Positions 40,971-50,092 of a stretch of 64,000 nucleotides of DNA are shown piece by piece (positions within the stretch are counted from its first letter, which is position 1; the number at the start of each line of letters is the position of its first letter). Position numbers and translations under genes: made by a program. The stretch is from JAJVID01 sp963743425 (GTDB lineage: Bacteria > Acidobacteriota > Blastocatellia > RBC074), in contig CAVUPU010000009.1 of assembly GCA_963743425.1 (NCBI GenBank), positions 124,001 through 188,000 on the forward strand. The letters are read 5' to 3'. The notes beneath the pieces are model-generated. The model worked only from the letters and a program-made list of their open reading frames with translations, did no database searches and was not told the DNA's origin.

Positions 40971-42326
40971 ATGAATGCTGTTCTATCCGCGTCAAGCGGG
41001 CATTGCTGGAGAAATACTCGATTTAACCGAAGCGCCGGAGAAATTGTTGAAATCATCCGGCGCTTCGGATTTACAGGCTCTTTTATTGTTGTTCTCTTCA
41101 TCGGCGTTGCAATTCCGGTCGCCGCGCAATCTCAGCAACCAGGAGTTGTAGCCGTCAGTCAGGCCGTTCAGGAAGCGGTTGATAAGAACCTCAATCTGCT
41201 CGCAGAGCGCTACAACGTCTCCATCGCCGATGCGCAGCTCCTGACCGCGCGAATGCGGCCCAACCCGCTGCTCATCATTAACGCCGGCAACCTGGACCTG
41301 CTCGGCACGGGCTTCGATGAGACAAATTTTGCAGGCCCGCCGGAATATGCAATCAGCATTGATTGGACTATCGAGGGAGGCGGCAAGCGCAAGCGCCGCA
41401 TTGAAGTCGCGGAAAACGCCCGTCAGGTAGCCAGGTGGCGGTTGCTCAACGCGACGCGCACGCTCGCTCTCGAAACGCGGAACGCCTTCGTCGATGCGTT
41501 GCTGGCCAAAGAGAATCTGGCGCTGGCGCAGGAGAATCTGCGGTCTCTCAATCAGATCGTGCAGATCAACGAGGCGCGCGTGGACGCCGGCGACCTGGCG
41601 CCAGTCGAGTTGCGGCGGACGCGGCTTGCGACATTGCAATTGCAGAAAGACGCGCTGCAGGCGCAAATGAAGCTGCGTGTGGCGAAAGAGCGATTGCAAT
41701 TGCTGATGGGACGCGCCGTCCCGGCGGCTGATTTCGACATCATTGACGAACCACGACGCGACCCGACGCCCGCCAGTTTGGAAGAGGTCGAGCGGCTGGC
41801 GTTCAATTTGCGTCCCGACCTGCATGCGCTCAGATACGATCAGGCGCGCTCGCAAGCCGAAATTCGGTTGCAGCTTGCGCAGGGCAAGGTTGATTACATG
41901 GTCGGCGTGGGATACCTCCGGCAGCAGGGGACGGCAGGCAAAGGGAACATGCTCAGGTTCAACCTCGTCGTTCCGCTGCCGATCTTCAACCGCAACCAGG
42001 GCGAGATCGAACGCGCGCGGCTGGAGCAGCGGCAGATCGAGTCGCGCGTCAGCGCGCTGGAGGCGGAAATACGCATTGAAGCTCGCAACGCCTGGCAGCA
42101 GTACGAAACGGCGCGCACGCTTCTCGCTTATATCGAGACCGACATGCTCAAACAGAGGAGTCAGGTGTTGAGCGCGATGGAGTTCTCTTACCGGCGCGGC
42201 GAGGCCAGTTTCGTGGACTTCCTCGACGCGCGGCGCGCCTGCCACGACACGACGCAAAGTTACAACGAGGCCCGCGCCGAGTACGCGCGCAGCCTCTACC
42301 TGATTGACGCGACCATTGGCAGGTAG
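40971..42326 (+). CDS. TolC family outer-membrane efflux channel
   Basis: I take ATG 40971, preceded by GGGGAGGAAGAGG; an upstream frame from 40878 lacks this and overlaps remnant sequence. A signal/membrane segment (FTGSFIVVLFIGVAIPVAAQ) precedes about 400 residues of two tandem outer-membrane-efflux (OEP) repeats. These are long amphipathic helices rich in Glu, Arg and Ala, such as LALAQENLRSLNQIVQINEA and FRYDQARSQAEI-like text. The domains resemble CusC/CzcC-type metal efflux channels (VSIADAQLLTARMRPNPLLI). It would form the outer-membrane pore of a tripartite exporter. No membrane-fusion or RND gene is present in the window, so it is an orphan here. Confidence 0.85.
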   Translation: MNAVLSASSGHCWRNTRFNRSAGEIVEIIRRFGFTGSFIVVLFIGVAIPVAAQSQQPGVVAVSQAVQEAVDKNLNLLAERYNVSIADAQLLTARMRPNPLLIINAGNLDLLGTGFDETNFAGPPEYAISIDWTIEGGGKRKRRIEVAENARQVARWRLLNATRTLALETRNAFVDALLAKENLALAQENLRSLNQIVQINEARVDAGDLAPVELRRTRLATLQLQKDALQAQMKLRVAKERLQLLMGRAVPAADFDIIDEPRRDPTPASLEEVERLAFNLRPDLHALRYDQARSQAEIRLQLAQGKVDYMVGVGYLRQQGTAGKGNMLRFNLVVPLPIFNRNQGEIERARLEQRQIESRVSALEAEIRIEARNAWQQYETARTLLAYIETDMLKQRSQVLSAMEFSYRRGEASFVDFLDARRACHDTTQSYNEARAEYARSLYLIDATIGR

Positions 42327-42380
42327 CGCGATGACCGGCAAGGCTCAAGCGCAGCGATTCCGTAGCTCCCTCAGCCTACT

Positions 42381-42475
42381 TATACCAAAGTGCAATAGAT
42401 TTTTGATCCGAGTCGCTGGTATTTAGATCCCCGGCGTCAGAGATGAAAGGTCAGGATGTCTAATCTCTCTCTTAT
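42381..42475 (+). repeat. direct repeat, downstream copy (receiver gene leader)
   Basis: The second copy of the sequence at 40735-40831. It holds the leader and first codons of the receiver gene, so it probably includes its promoter and ribosome-binding site (GAAAGGTCAGG before ATG 42456). Confidence 0.75.
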
Positions 42476-42839
42476 TTCAGTTGTAGATGACGATACTTCG
42501 GTCCGTGAATCCCTTCAATGTTTGATCAGGTCTGTCGGGTTCGCGGTGGAGGCGTTCGCTTCGGCCGAAGAGTTTTTGAAGTCGGATCATCTCCACAACA
42601 CGCGCTGTTTGATCCTCGATGTGCGCATGCCGGGGATGAATGGGATCGAGCTTCAGCGCCGGTTAGTGGCCAGTCATTGTGACATCCCGGTGATCTTCAT
42701 CACAGCGCATGGAGATGAGGCGGCGCGCTCGCAAGCGCTAAAAGATGGCGCGGTGGATTACTTGCTCAAGCCGTTTACTGCGGAGGCGTTATTGAACGCG
42801 ATCCACACGGCTCTGAAGCTCGAAATGATTTTGCAATAG
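42456..42839 (+). CDS. receiver-only response regulator
   Basis: A 127-residue single receiver domain of the FixJ-like group. The acidic pair is VVDDDTS, the phospho-acceptor aspartate lies in CLILDVRMPGMNG, the threonine in FITAHGD and the lysine in YLLKPF. There is no output domain, so it may act as a phosphate sink or protein partner, perhaps of the kinase at 38592. A broken duplicate lies upstream at 40735. It starts 129 bases after the TolC gene. Confidence 0.9.
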   Translation: MSNLSLISVVDDDTSVRESLQCLIRSVGFAVEAFASAEEFLKSDHLHNTRCLILDVRMPGMNGIELQRRLVASHCDIPVIFITAHGDEAARSQALKDGAVDYLLKPFTAEALLNAIHTALKLEMILQ

Positions 42840-42878
42840 GAAGTCCCATCGTCAATTCACCGATCCGGGAGAAACTGG

Positions 42879-44123
42879 ATGAATCGTGTTCTATTGATCC
42901 TGCTGGCGGCTGCGTTTTGGCTTCTGGCCGCGCCTGCGTCTATCGGACAAACGCGCGAACAAGATCCGCAACAACCAGGTCAGCCGAGCCAGCCAGGCCA
43001 ACCGAGCCAGCCAGGCCAGCCAAGCCAGCCAGGCCAGCCAAGCCAGCCAGGCCAGCCAAGCCAGCCAGGCCAGCCAAGCCAGCCAGGCCAGCCAAGCCAG
43101 CCAGGCCAGCCAAGCCAGCCAGGCCAGCCAAGCCAGCCAGGCCAGCCAAGCCAGATAGATACGATCCGGGTCGAAACCTCGCTTGTGACCGTGCCGGCGA
43201 TTGTGACCGACAGCGCGGGCCGTTTCGCGACCGGGTTGTCGCGCGGTGATTTTCAGTTGTTCGAGGACGGCAAGCCACAGGAGATCACTTCGTACTCTTC
43301 GACCGAGGCGCCGTTCAACGTCGCCCTGTTGATTGACACGAGCCGCAGCACGCGCGAGTTGCTGGGCGAGATCCGCAAAGCCGCGCGCAACTTTGTCAAT
43401 CAGCTCCAACCGCAAGACCGCGTGCTGATCGTGACCTTTGACGAACAGGTCAATTTTCTGGGCGACTTCACCAGCGACCGCCGGGAGTTGCGGCGGGCGA
43501 TCAACTCGGTGAAGAGCGGTTATCTGACCACCGTTTATGACGCGGTCTCGCGCACGATCAACGAGAAGCTCGCGCCGCTCAAGGGGCGCAAAGCGATTGT
43601 CATCTTCAGCGACGGTGTGGATACGTGGAGCCAGCATGCGACTTATGAGAGCACGATCGATCTGGCGGTCCGCTCCGGCGCGCTGATTTACGCGGTGCAA
43701 TACAACACGAGCAACGTTGGCGGAGCGCCTACGGCGCCGTATTTGCTGCCGCGCCATTATTTTACCGCGCCTTCCATCTCCGGCCAGCAAGACCGCATGC
43801 GCGCGGAATATGAGCGCTATCGCATCGCCACGAATTTTCTCCGCGCGATCGCCGAGCAATCCGGCGCGCGCCACGTGCAAGCCGCGAGCATCGAGAATTC
43901 GGAGCGCGCCTTCGCGCTCATCGCCGATGAGCTGCGCCATCAGTACCTGCTGGAATACTACTCGACCAACGATCAGCGGGACGGCGGCTATCGCTCCATC
44001 ACGGTGAGGCTCAAGCGTGACGACCTGGTAGTGCGAGCGCGGAAAGGTTACCGCGCTCCCAAAGCTGAAAACCGCGGCGGCGCCAATCAGGAAACGAAAC
44101 CACCGGGCCAGTCCAGGCCTTAA
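42879..44123 (+). CDS. VWFA-related acidobacterial secreted protein with GQPSQP repeats
   Basis: A 414-residue secreted protein with a signal peptide (LLILLAAAFWLLAAPASIGQ). Ten perfect or near-perfect hexapeptide repeats (PGQPSQ) follow. The rest is the acidobacterial VWFA-related domain: IDTIRVETSLVTVPAIVTDS and DFQLFEDGKPQEITSYSS lead into the von Willebrand A core with the MIDAS motif LLIDTSRST (DxSxS-like), IVIFSDGVDTWS and the typical end LEYYSTNDQRDGGYRSITV. The role is unknown; such proteins probably bind ligands at the cell surface. The repeat tract is likely a flexible linker and length-variable. Confidence 0.88.
   Translation: MNRVLLILLAAAFWLLAAPASIGQTREQDPQQPGQPSQPGQPSQPGQPSQPGQPSQPGQPSQPGQPSQPGQPSQPGQPSQPGQPSQPGQPSQIDTIRVETSLVTVPAIVTDSAGRFATGLSRGDFQLFEDGKPQEITSYSSTEAPFNVALLIDTSRSTRELLGEIRKAARNFVNQLQPQDRVLIVTFDEQVNFLGDFTSDRRELRRAINSVKSGYLTTVYDAVSRTINEKLAPLKGRKAIVIFSDGVDTWSQHATYESTIDLAVRSGALIYAVQYNTSNVGGAPTAPYLLPRHYFTAPSISGQQDRMRAEYERYRIATNFLRAIAEQSGARHVQAASIENSERAFALIADELRHQYLLEYYSTNDQRDGGYRSITVRLKRDDLVVRARKGYRAPKAENRGGANQETKPPGQSRP
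42975..43154 (+). repeat. 18-bp tandem repeat, ten units
   Basis: Ten 18-bp units of the type CCAGGCCAGCCAAGCCAG lie in frame in the VWFA gene, encoding PGQPSQ. The central copies look identical; the first two differ by single substitutions. Prone to slippage, so length variation between strains is expected. Confidence 0.95.
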
Positions 44124-44171
44124 GGCGCAAACTGCTGGCCGGTTCGAGCAACGGAGGGAGGATATTTCGTC

Positions 44172-44433
44172 ATGGGACGATTGCTTTTGCTGGGATCCAT
44201 TTTCGCATTGCTGGCTGGTTGTGGGGGCGAGCAGAGCAAGGGAAGGTTTGAAGCGCGTGAGGTGATTACCGGCCACCGCAGACTTGCCGGTGACGATCAG
44301 CGTGATTGACACCGAAGAGAAGGTTCGCCGCGCGCTGCCGGTGTTATGGGAGATGGTCAGCGAGGGGCTTGTGGCGATGACCGATGTGGAAGTCCTTCAC
44401 CACATTTCTGGCAAGTGGGAAGGTAAAAAATGA
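44172..44433 (+). pseudogene. lipoprotein start fused to a DUF190 fragment
   Basis: ATG 44172, after GGAGGGAGG, opens a 45-residue frame with a lipobox (FALLAGC) that runs to TGA 44307. In another frame, about 44285-44433 reads LPVTISVIDTEEKVRRALPV followed by MVSEGLVAMTDVEVLHHI. That is the C-terminal part of a DUF190 protein, a family often linked to fluoride exporters. The two parts are out of frame and the rest of DUF190 is missing, so this is a chimeric remnant. Confidence 0.65.
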
Positions 44434-44454
44434 ACAAACTTAATAGGAGTGACA

Positions 44455-45528
44455 ATGAGCATTAAAGGGGCTGAGAACTTAAGGCAAATTCTGTTGGCTG
44501 TTGTATTCGGCGCCCTGCCGTGCCTTCTGGCAGTTGGCGTAATTGGCCAATCAGAACCTAACCAGCAAGCGCCCCCAACTCAGAAGCCAGCGGAGGGGCA
44601 GACTAAACCAGCCCCAAAGCCCGCGCCGGGCGCCGCCCAGCCGCCGCAAAAAACGGAGAACCCTCCGGCGCAGGAGCAGAACGAGACCATCAAAATCAAC
44701 TCCAGCCTCGTCGCGGTCCCGGTCTCCGTCACCGACGCTTCGGGAGAGCCTGTCCGTAACCTGGCCGCCGACGACTTCCAGATTGAGGAAGAAGGCAAGT
44801 CGCAGCAAGTGGTCGCGCTCGGCGAGCCGGGCAAGACCCCGGTCGAACTCGCGCTGCTCTTCGACGTTTCGGGAAGTGTGTTCCAGCGATTCCAATTCCA
44901 ACAGCAAGCGGCCTCCCGGTTCCTCGGAGAAGTGCTCAAACCTAACGATGCAGCGTCTATCTTTACAATCGGCCTCAGACCCAAAATGGTCCAATCTCGA
45001 ATCGTCGGTGTTGACAAGGCGGTCGCGGCCGCGCTGGCAATCAATCCGACTAAAGAGGCGACCGCTTTCTTCGACACTGTGGTTGAAGCAGCCAAATATT
45101 TGGGCAAGACCGCCGAGTCAGGCTCCAGACGCGCAATAGTCGTGATCTCGGACGGAGAGGATACACTGAGCGAAAACTTCGGGCGCGACGACGCGTTGAG
45201 AGAGTTGCAGCAGGCTCAATGCCTCTTCTATTCGATCAATCCAAGCGGTCCGTCCATCCGTTTGAACATAATCAGTACCAAGGCCCAGGAGGGAATGGCC
45301 ATGCTTGCTTCGGCGACAGGCGGCGCCGCGTTTCTTCCCGATGGCAATGAGGCTTTGGACAAGGTATTCCGGCAGATCGCCGCCGAGCTGCAAGCGCAGT
45401 ACCTGCTCGGCTACTACTCCCCGGATGAGCGAGCTGACGGCGCCTTCCGGCGGATCACCGTGCGCGTTCCAAAGCGTCCAGACCTGCGCGTCCGCGCGCG
45501 CCAGGGCTACTACGCGCCCAAGGTCTAG
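44455..45528 (+). CDS. VWFA-related acidobacterial secreted protein
   Basis: I use ATG 44455 with AGGAG five bases upstream. The protein has a signal segment (ILLAVVFGALPCLLAVGVIG), a proline/lysine-rich linker, then the VWFA-related domain: INSSLVAVPVSVTDASGEPV, DFQIEEEGKSQQVVAL, the MIDAS block LLFDVSGSVFQRF (DxSxS present), AIVVISDGEDTLS, and the terminal LLGYYSPDERADGAFRRI. 357 residues is usual. Its MIDAS is better preserved than in the 42879 paralogue. Together with the fragment that follows, it forms a cluster of related genes. Confidence 0.88.
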   Translation: MSIKGAENLRQILLAVVFGALPCLLAVGVIGQSEPNQQAPPTQKPAEGQTKPAPKPAPGAAQPPQKTENPPAQEQNETIKINSSLVAVPVSVTDASGEPVRNLAADDFQIEEEGKSQQVVALGEPGKTPVELALLFDVSGSVFQRFQFQQQAASRFLGEVLKPNDAASIFTIGLRPKMVQSRIVGVDKAVAAALAINPTKEATAFFDTVVEAAKYLGKTAESGSRRAIVVISDGEDTLSENFGRDDALRELQQAQCLFYSINPSGPSIRLNIISTKAQEGMAMLASATGGAAFLPDGNEALDKVFRQIAAELQAQYLLGYYSPDERADGAFRRITVRVPKRPDLRVRARQGYYAPKV

Positions 45529-45569
45529 CCGATCCCCTTTTTTCGCGCCGCGCGATCCTGCGCATCTGA

Positions 45570-46016
45570 TTCTCGGACGGCCTGGAAAAGAACAGCTCGG
45601 TCAAAGAGAAACAAGTGTTGGAGGTGATCAAGGAGGACGAGGTCCAGGTCTATCTGGTCGGCTTCATTGATGAAGAGACGGAAGAAAAGAGCCTCTTTAG
45701 AAAATCGCCTGCGAAGAAGGCGAAGGAACTGCTCTCACGCATCGCCGATGATTCGGGCGGGCGCGCCTATTTCCCGAAGGAAATCAGCGAGATTCCAGCC
45801 ATCGCCGCTCAGATCGCCAAAGACCTGCGTACACAATATGTCATCAGCTATTACCCGTCTAACGACAAACGAGATGGCACATTCCGAACAATCCAAGTAG
45901 GCGTCAATCACATCGGCGGCAGCAAATTGATCGCGCGCGCGCGGCGTGGCTATTATGCGCGAAACGCCCAGGGGCAGTTGCCGGCTGCGTCGCAGAAAAA
46001 ATCTCGCGACAATTAA
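45570..46016 (+). pseudogene. 5'-truncated VWFA-related gene
   Basis: The frame reads FSDGLEKNSSVKEKQVLEVI, then EVQVYLVGFIDEET and YVISYYPSNDKRDGTFRTIQ, i.e. the second half of a VWFA-related protein. There is no first half and a TGA stop precedes it at about 45567. The open part could be translated from GTG 45615 (133 residues), but it would lack the MIDAS. It is a remnant. Confidence 0.75.
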
Positions 46017-46019
46017 GCC

Positions 46020-46439
46020 TGTAACATCTCGTTCGCGCAGATACCCGATCGCCCTGGAAATGCGGCGTGTGTCCCCTCCCGAAACCAAAAGATGGCCGAG
46101 CCGCGCATCTTGCCCTCCCGCCAAAAGCCGGAAAACGATCTCCCGGATGATGAGCGGCGCGAGAACTTTGCATTCAACCGGCGTGTCGAGCAGCCGGACC
46201 AATCTGAGAACCGCGTCAAGCAGATTGGCGTCCGTCGGGCTGACGTCCATTGCCTTCACGCTCGCGGCGCCTTTTTTAGTTTCGATACCGGACTCCATCA
46301 TGACTGAGGCGACGAGGGAAGAATCCAGGTTTAGTCGAAGACCAAGATAAGGTCTTTCTTCCGACGCTTCTTCTACCCGGAATACAAGGGGCAAATCAAC
46401 CGTGTAGATTAAGTAATGTCCCGGATCGTACCGGAATAA
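46020..46439 (-). pseudogene. fragment of an AraC family regulator
   Basis: On the minus strand the frame reads FRYDPGHYLIYTVDLPLVFR, ASEERPYLGLRLNLDSSLVA, LLDAVLRLVRLLDTPVECKV and LAPLIIREIVFRLLAGGQDA, then RISRAIGYLRE. This is the N-terminal AraC_N/cupin-type domain of the regulators that sit next to aldo/keto reductases. An in-frame stop at 46440 cuts the start, and the DNA-binding domain is missing. It is divergent from the aldo/keto reductase gene at 46522, its probable former target. Confidence 0.75.
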
Positions 46440-46521
46440 TCATTCGCGATAATCGTCTTATCGCTCTCAATTGCGGAGCCTTTATAATCAAACTTAAACA
46501 ATAGACCACATAGGAGAAACC

Positions 46522-47517
46522 ATGGAAAAACGCAAACTGGGAAATAGCGACCTGGAAGTTTCGGCTCTCGGGCTCGGCTGCATGGGAATGAGCTTTGGCC
46601 TCGGCCCTCCGGGAGACAAACAGGAGATGATCGCGGTTATTCGCGCAGCCGTCGAAAGCGGTGTCAACTTCTTTGATACCGCTGAAGTGTACGGCCCGTT
46701 CACGAACGAAGAACTCGTGGGCGAAGCTCTCGCTCCCTTCCGTGATCAGGTGGTGATTGCCACTAAATTTGGGTTTAAGCCTGCTGCCAGCGGCGGGGGA
46801 CGATGGAGTGAGTTGGACAGCCGACCGGAACATATCAAAGAAGTTGCCGAAGCTTCGCTCAAACGACTCAAGACCGATGTCATTGATCTGTTCTATCAAC
46901 ACCGCGTTGACCCGAACGTGCCCATCGAAGACGTAGCAGGAGCAGTGAAGGACCTGATTCAGGAAGGTAAGGTGAAGCACTTCGGCCTTTCGGAAGCAGG
47001 AGCACAGACAATTCGCCGCGCGCACGCCGTCCAGCCGGTCACCGCGCTGCAGAGCGAATACTCGCTGTGGTGGCGCGAACCGGAAGCGGAAATATTACCG
47101 ACCCTCGAAGAACTCGGTATCGGTTTTGTTCCCTTTAGCCCGCTGGGTAAAGGCTTCCTGACGGGAAAGATTGACGAAAACACGACGTTCGACAGCGCTG
47201 ATTTTCGCAACGTCGTCCCGCGCTTCACGCCGGAAGCGCGCAAAGCGAATCAGGCTATAGTGGATTTAATTGGAAAGGTCGCAGAGCGAAAGAAAGCGAC
47301 GCCCGCGCAAATCGCGCTTGCCTGGGTTCTTGCCCGGAAGCCGTGGATCGCGCCGATTCCAGGCACCACGAAGCGGCGCCGCCTGAAGGAGAACATTGGA
47401 GCCGTTCATGTGGAACTGACGCCTGACGATCTCCGCGAAATTGATAACGGCGCCTCGCAGATCACTGTGCAGGGGGCTCGGTACCCGGAAAGCCTGCAGC
47501 GATTGGTCGGTCGCTGA
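46522..47517 (+). CDS. aldo/keto reductase
   Basis: A 331-residue NADPH-dependent reductase of the AKR family (YghZ/Tas-like group). The catalytic tetrad appears as FFDTAEVYGP (Asp, Tyr), VVIATKFGF (Lys) and VIDLFYQHRVD (His). The C-terminal cofactor site is IAPIPGTTKRRRLKENIGAV. It reduces aldehydes or ketones in the cytoplasm; the substrate is not evident. GGAGAAACC lies upstream of ATG 46522. The adjacent AraC fragment suggests its regulator has been lost. Confidence 0.93.
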   Translation: MEKRKLGNSDLEVSALGLGCMGMSFGLGPPGDKQEMIAVIRAAVESGVNFFDTAEVYGPFTNEELVGEALAPFRDQVVIATKFGFKPAASGGGRWSELDSRPEHIKEVAEASLKRLKTDVIDLFYQHRVDPNVPIEDVAGAVKDLIQEGKVKHFGLSEAGAQTIRRAHAVQPVTALQSEYSLWWREPEAEILPTLEELGIGFVPFSPLGKGFLTGKIDENTTFDSADFRNVVPRFTPEARKANQAIVDLIGKVAERKKATPAQIALAWVLARKPWIAPIPGTTKRRRLKENIGAVHVELTPDDLREIDNGASQITVQGARYPESLQRLVGR

Positions 47518-47602
47518 GCGGCAGATCACTGAATCGAAAGATGGAAAAGGTCAGCGACGAGCAATACCGCATTTGTCTTGATGCCCGTTGCGTAATCAGG
47601 CG

Positions 47603-48491
<889 letters not shown>

Positions 48492-48624
48492 TCTTTCTCC
48501 TTGCATGGGATTGGAGCGGAGTACGAGGCGCCTCTCCTACCCCGCTGATGAACTGGGAAGGCCGCTTCCCTTGTATCTTACAGGAAATGAATCGGTGGGA
48601 AGTTGGGATACTTTATATTGTCAG

Positions 48625-48708
48625 TGGGGATGGTGGGAATCGAACCCACACGTCCTTACGGACACAGGTTTTTGAGACCTGCGCGTCTACCAGTTCCGCC
48701 ACGTCCCC
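48625..48708 (-). tRNA. tRNA-Leu (anticodon CAA)
   Basis: An 84-base cloverleaf on the minus strand. The acceptor stem begins GGGGACG; the anticodon stem CAGGT/ACCTG encloses CTCAAAA, so the anticodon is CAA. A long variable arm (TGTCCGTAAGGACGT) and GGTTCGAATC in the T arm are typical of tRNA-Leu. One pair in the acceptor stem is mismatched (C6-A67). The CCA end is not encoded. The rest of the gap 48507-48821 holds nothing recognisable. Confidence 0.93.
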
Positions 48709-48821
48709 ATTTGTGTTAGATCGAATGTACTGATTTACAAGCGGCGTGATTATATGAGCCAGTTCCAGGCCGGTCAAGCAGCGACACTTCAAACTCCGCC
48801 TTGAAATGCGAATGTGTCGTC

Positions 48822-49856
48822 TCAGCCGTTCGTAACCACTTCATTGTAGCGCCGCGCGGCGCGGTCGCCGAGCGCGGTCATCCACGATGGCGATAGCGAT
48901 GATTGACTTTCGCTCCCCTTTACGCGCGCAGAACCGACGCCGCCGGTCGCGGGCATCAGGCGGTTGATCAGGCTCAGCAGATCGGCGACGAGTTCCGGCG
49001 CTATTGTCTCGGCCAGCGCGGCTATCTTCGCCTGGATTGGGAAGGTTACTTCCGCTTCGCCGCGCTGGCAGGCGGAGATGATGCGGCGCGCGGCTTTTTC
49101 AGCGCTGACCGTGAGCAGAGGCAATGAGTCGCTGATGGTGAACCAGGCGTATTCGGCCCGGTGTCGCCCTTTGAACGTGGCGTTGCGAGGGCTGCCCGTG
49201 CGCATCAGTCCGGGGCAGATCGTGGTGACGATGATGCCGTCTTTGGCCAACTCGGCGCGCATGGCTTTGGACAATCCGACAAGAGCGAATTTGCTCATGG
49301 TGTAAGGCGTCAGATGGGGAATGGCGATTTTGCCGCCGATCGAGGCGATGTTGACGATGCGCCCTTCGCCGCGCCGGCGCATTTCCGGGATGACGGCCAG
49401 CATCGTGTGCAGCGGGCCGCGCAGGTTGACGCTCAGCGCCTCTTCGTAATCGGCCAGCGTCATCGTTTCGACCGGGCCGACCTCGATCACCCCGGCGTTG
49501 TTGACCAGCACGTCAATCGTTCCGAAATGCTCGCGGACGGCCTCTGCCATTCGCCCAACCTCTTCGACGTTGGTCACGTCACAGGGCAGCGCCAATACCG
49601 GTCTGCCAGGGCGAACCAGGTCGGAGCTGGCTCTCTCCAGTTCTTCGACATCGCGCGCGCAAATCGCCACGCACGCCCCGCGCGCGACGAACTCGCGGCC
49701 CAGCGCCAGCCCCAACCCTCGCGATCCGCCCGTGATCAACACGGTTTTGCCGCGCAGGTCGTACCACCGCGCGTACTGCCTGATCGCGCGCGCAGCCAGG
49801 TATAATCCCGCCCCGGTCAACGCCAAACCCACCAATGAACCTTTATCTCTATTCAT
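48822..49856 (-). CDS. short-chain dehydrogenase/reductase
   Basis: I take ATG 49856 (MNRDKGSLVGLALTG), preceded by GAGG; a longer frame to 49976 lacks support. An N-terminal membrane-like segment precedes a classical SDR: LITGGSRGLGLALG (cofactor), VNNAGVIEVG, and NIASIGGKIAIPHLTPYTMS with catalytic Ser, then Tyr-x-x-x-Lys (YTMSK). The C-terminal about 70 residues extend beyond the usual SDR fold. It oxidises or reduces an unidentified alcohol or ketone, probably at the membrane. Confidence 0.9.
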   Translation of the reverse strand: MNRDKGSLVGLALTGAGLYLAARAIRQYARWYDLRGKTVLITGGSRGLGLALGREFVARGACVAICARDVEELERASSDLVRPGRPVLALPCDVTNVEEVGRMAEAVREHFGTIDVLVNNAGVIEVGPVETMTLADYEEALSVNLRGPLHTMLAVIPEMRRRGEGRIVNIASIGGKIAIPHLTPYTMSKFALVGLSKAMRAELAKDGIIVTTICPGLMRTGSPRNATFKGRHRAEYAWFTISDSLPLLTVSAEKAARRIISACQRGEAEVTFPIQAKIAALAETIAPELVADLLSLINRLMPATGGVGSARVKGSESQSSLSPSWMTALGDRAARRYNEVVTNG

Positions 49857-50036
49857 AAAACCTCGCCCCACTGCGCCAATAACCAGAGTTGTACCCATGG
49901 CGTTCACTCGTGTCCGCCGACAATCCGCAGCCCGTCGAAGGCTGCGGAACCTGGTTGAATGCTTTAAGCAAGGCAAGGCGTAGGCCGTGATTGAGCTGCT
50001 AAACAGACAGGCGAAAGTTTGGCGTTAAATTCGATT

Positions 50037-50074
50037 GCCATATGCCATATTTCATATGAAATATGGCATATGGC
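50037..50074. repeat. perfect 38-bp palindrome (GCCATATG type)
   Basis: 19-base arms with no loop, beginning GCCATATGCCATATTTCAT, between the SDR gene and tyrS. It ends 18 bases from the tyrS stop, so it could be a terminator or a simple-sequence expansion. It shares the CCATTT/CCATAT flavour of the repeats at 58683 and 61105. Confidence 0.9.
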
Positions 50075-50092
50075 ATATGGCGGAAGATCAGG

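Noticed and set aside
40992..42341. 449-residue minus-strand open frame
   Set aside because: Antisense shadow of the TolC gene with arginine- and leucine-rich composition and no recognisable domain.
42975..43154. Possible CRISPR or VNTR outside a gene
   Set aside because: The repeats are within a protein gene, in frame and without spacers.
42891..44312. 473-residue minus-strand open frame with LAW repeats
   Set aside because: Antisense to the VWFA gene; the repeats are only the complement of the PGQPSQ tract. No other feature supports it.
48500..48820. Integration site at the tRNA-Leu gene
   Set aside because: No integrase, no duplicated tRNA end and no compositional change around the tRNA.
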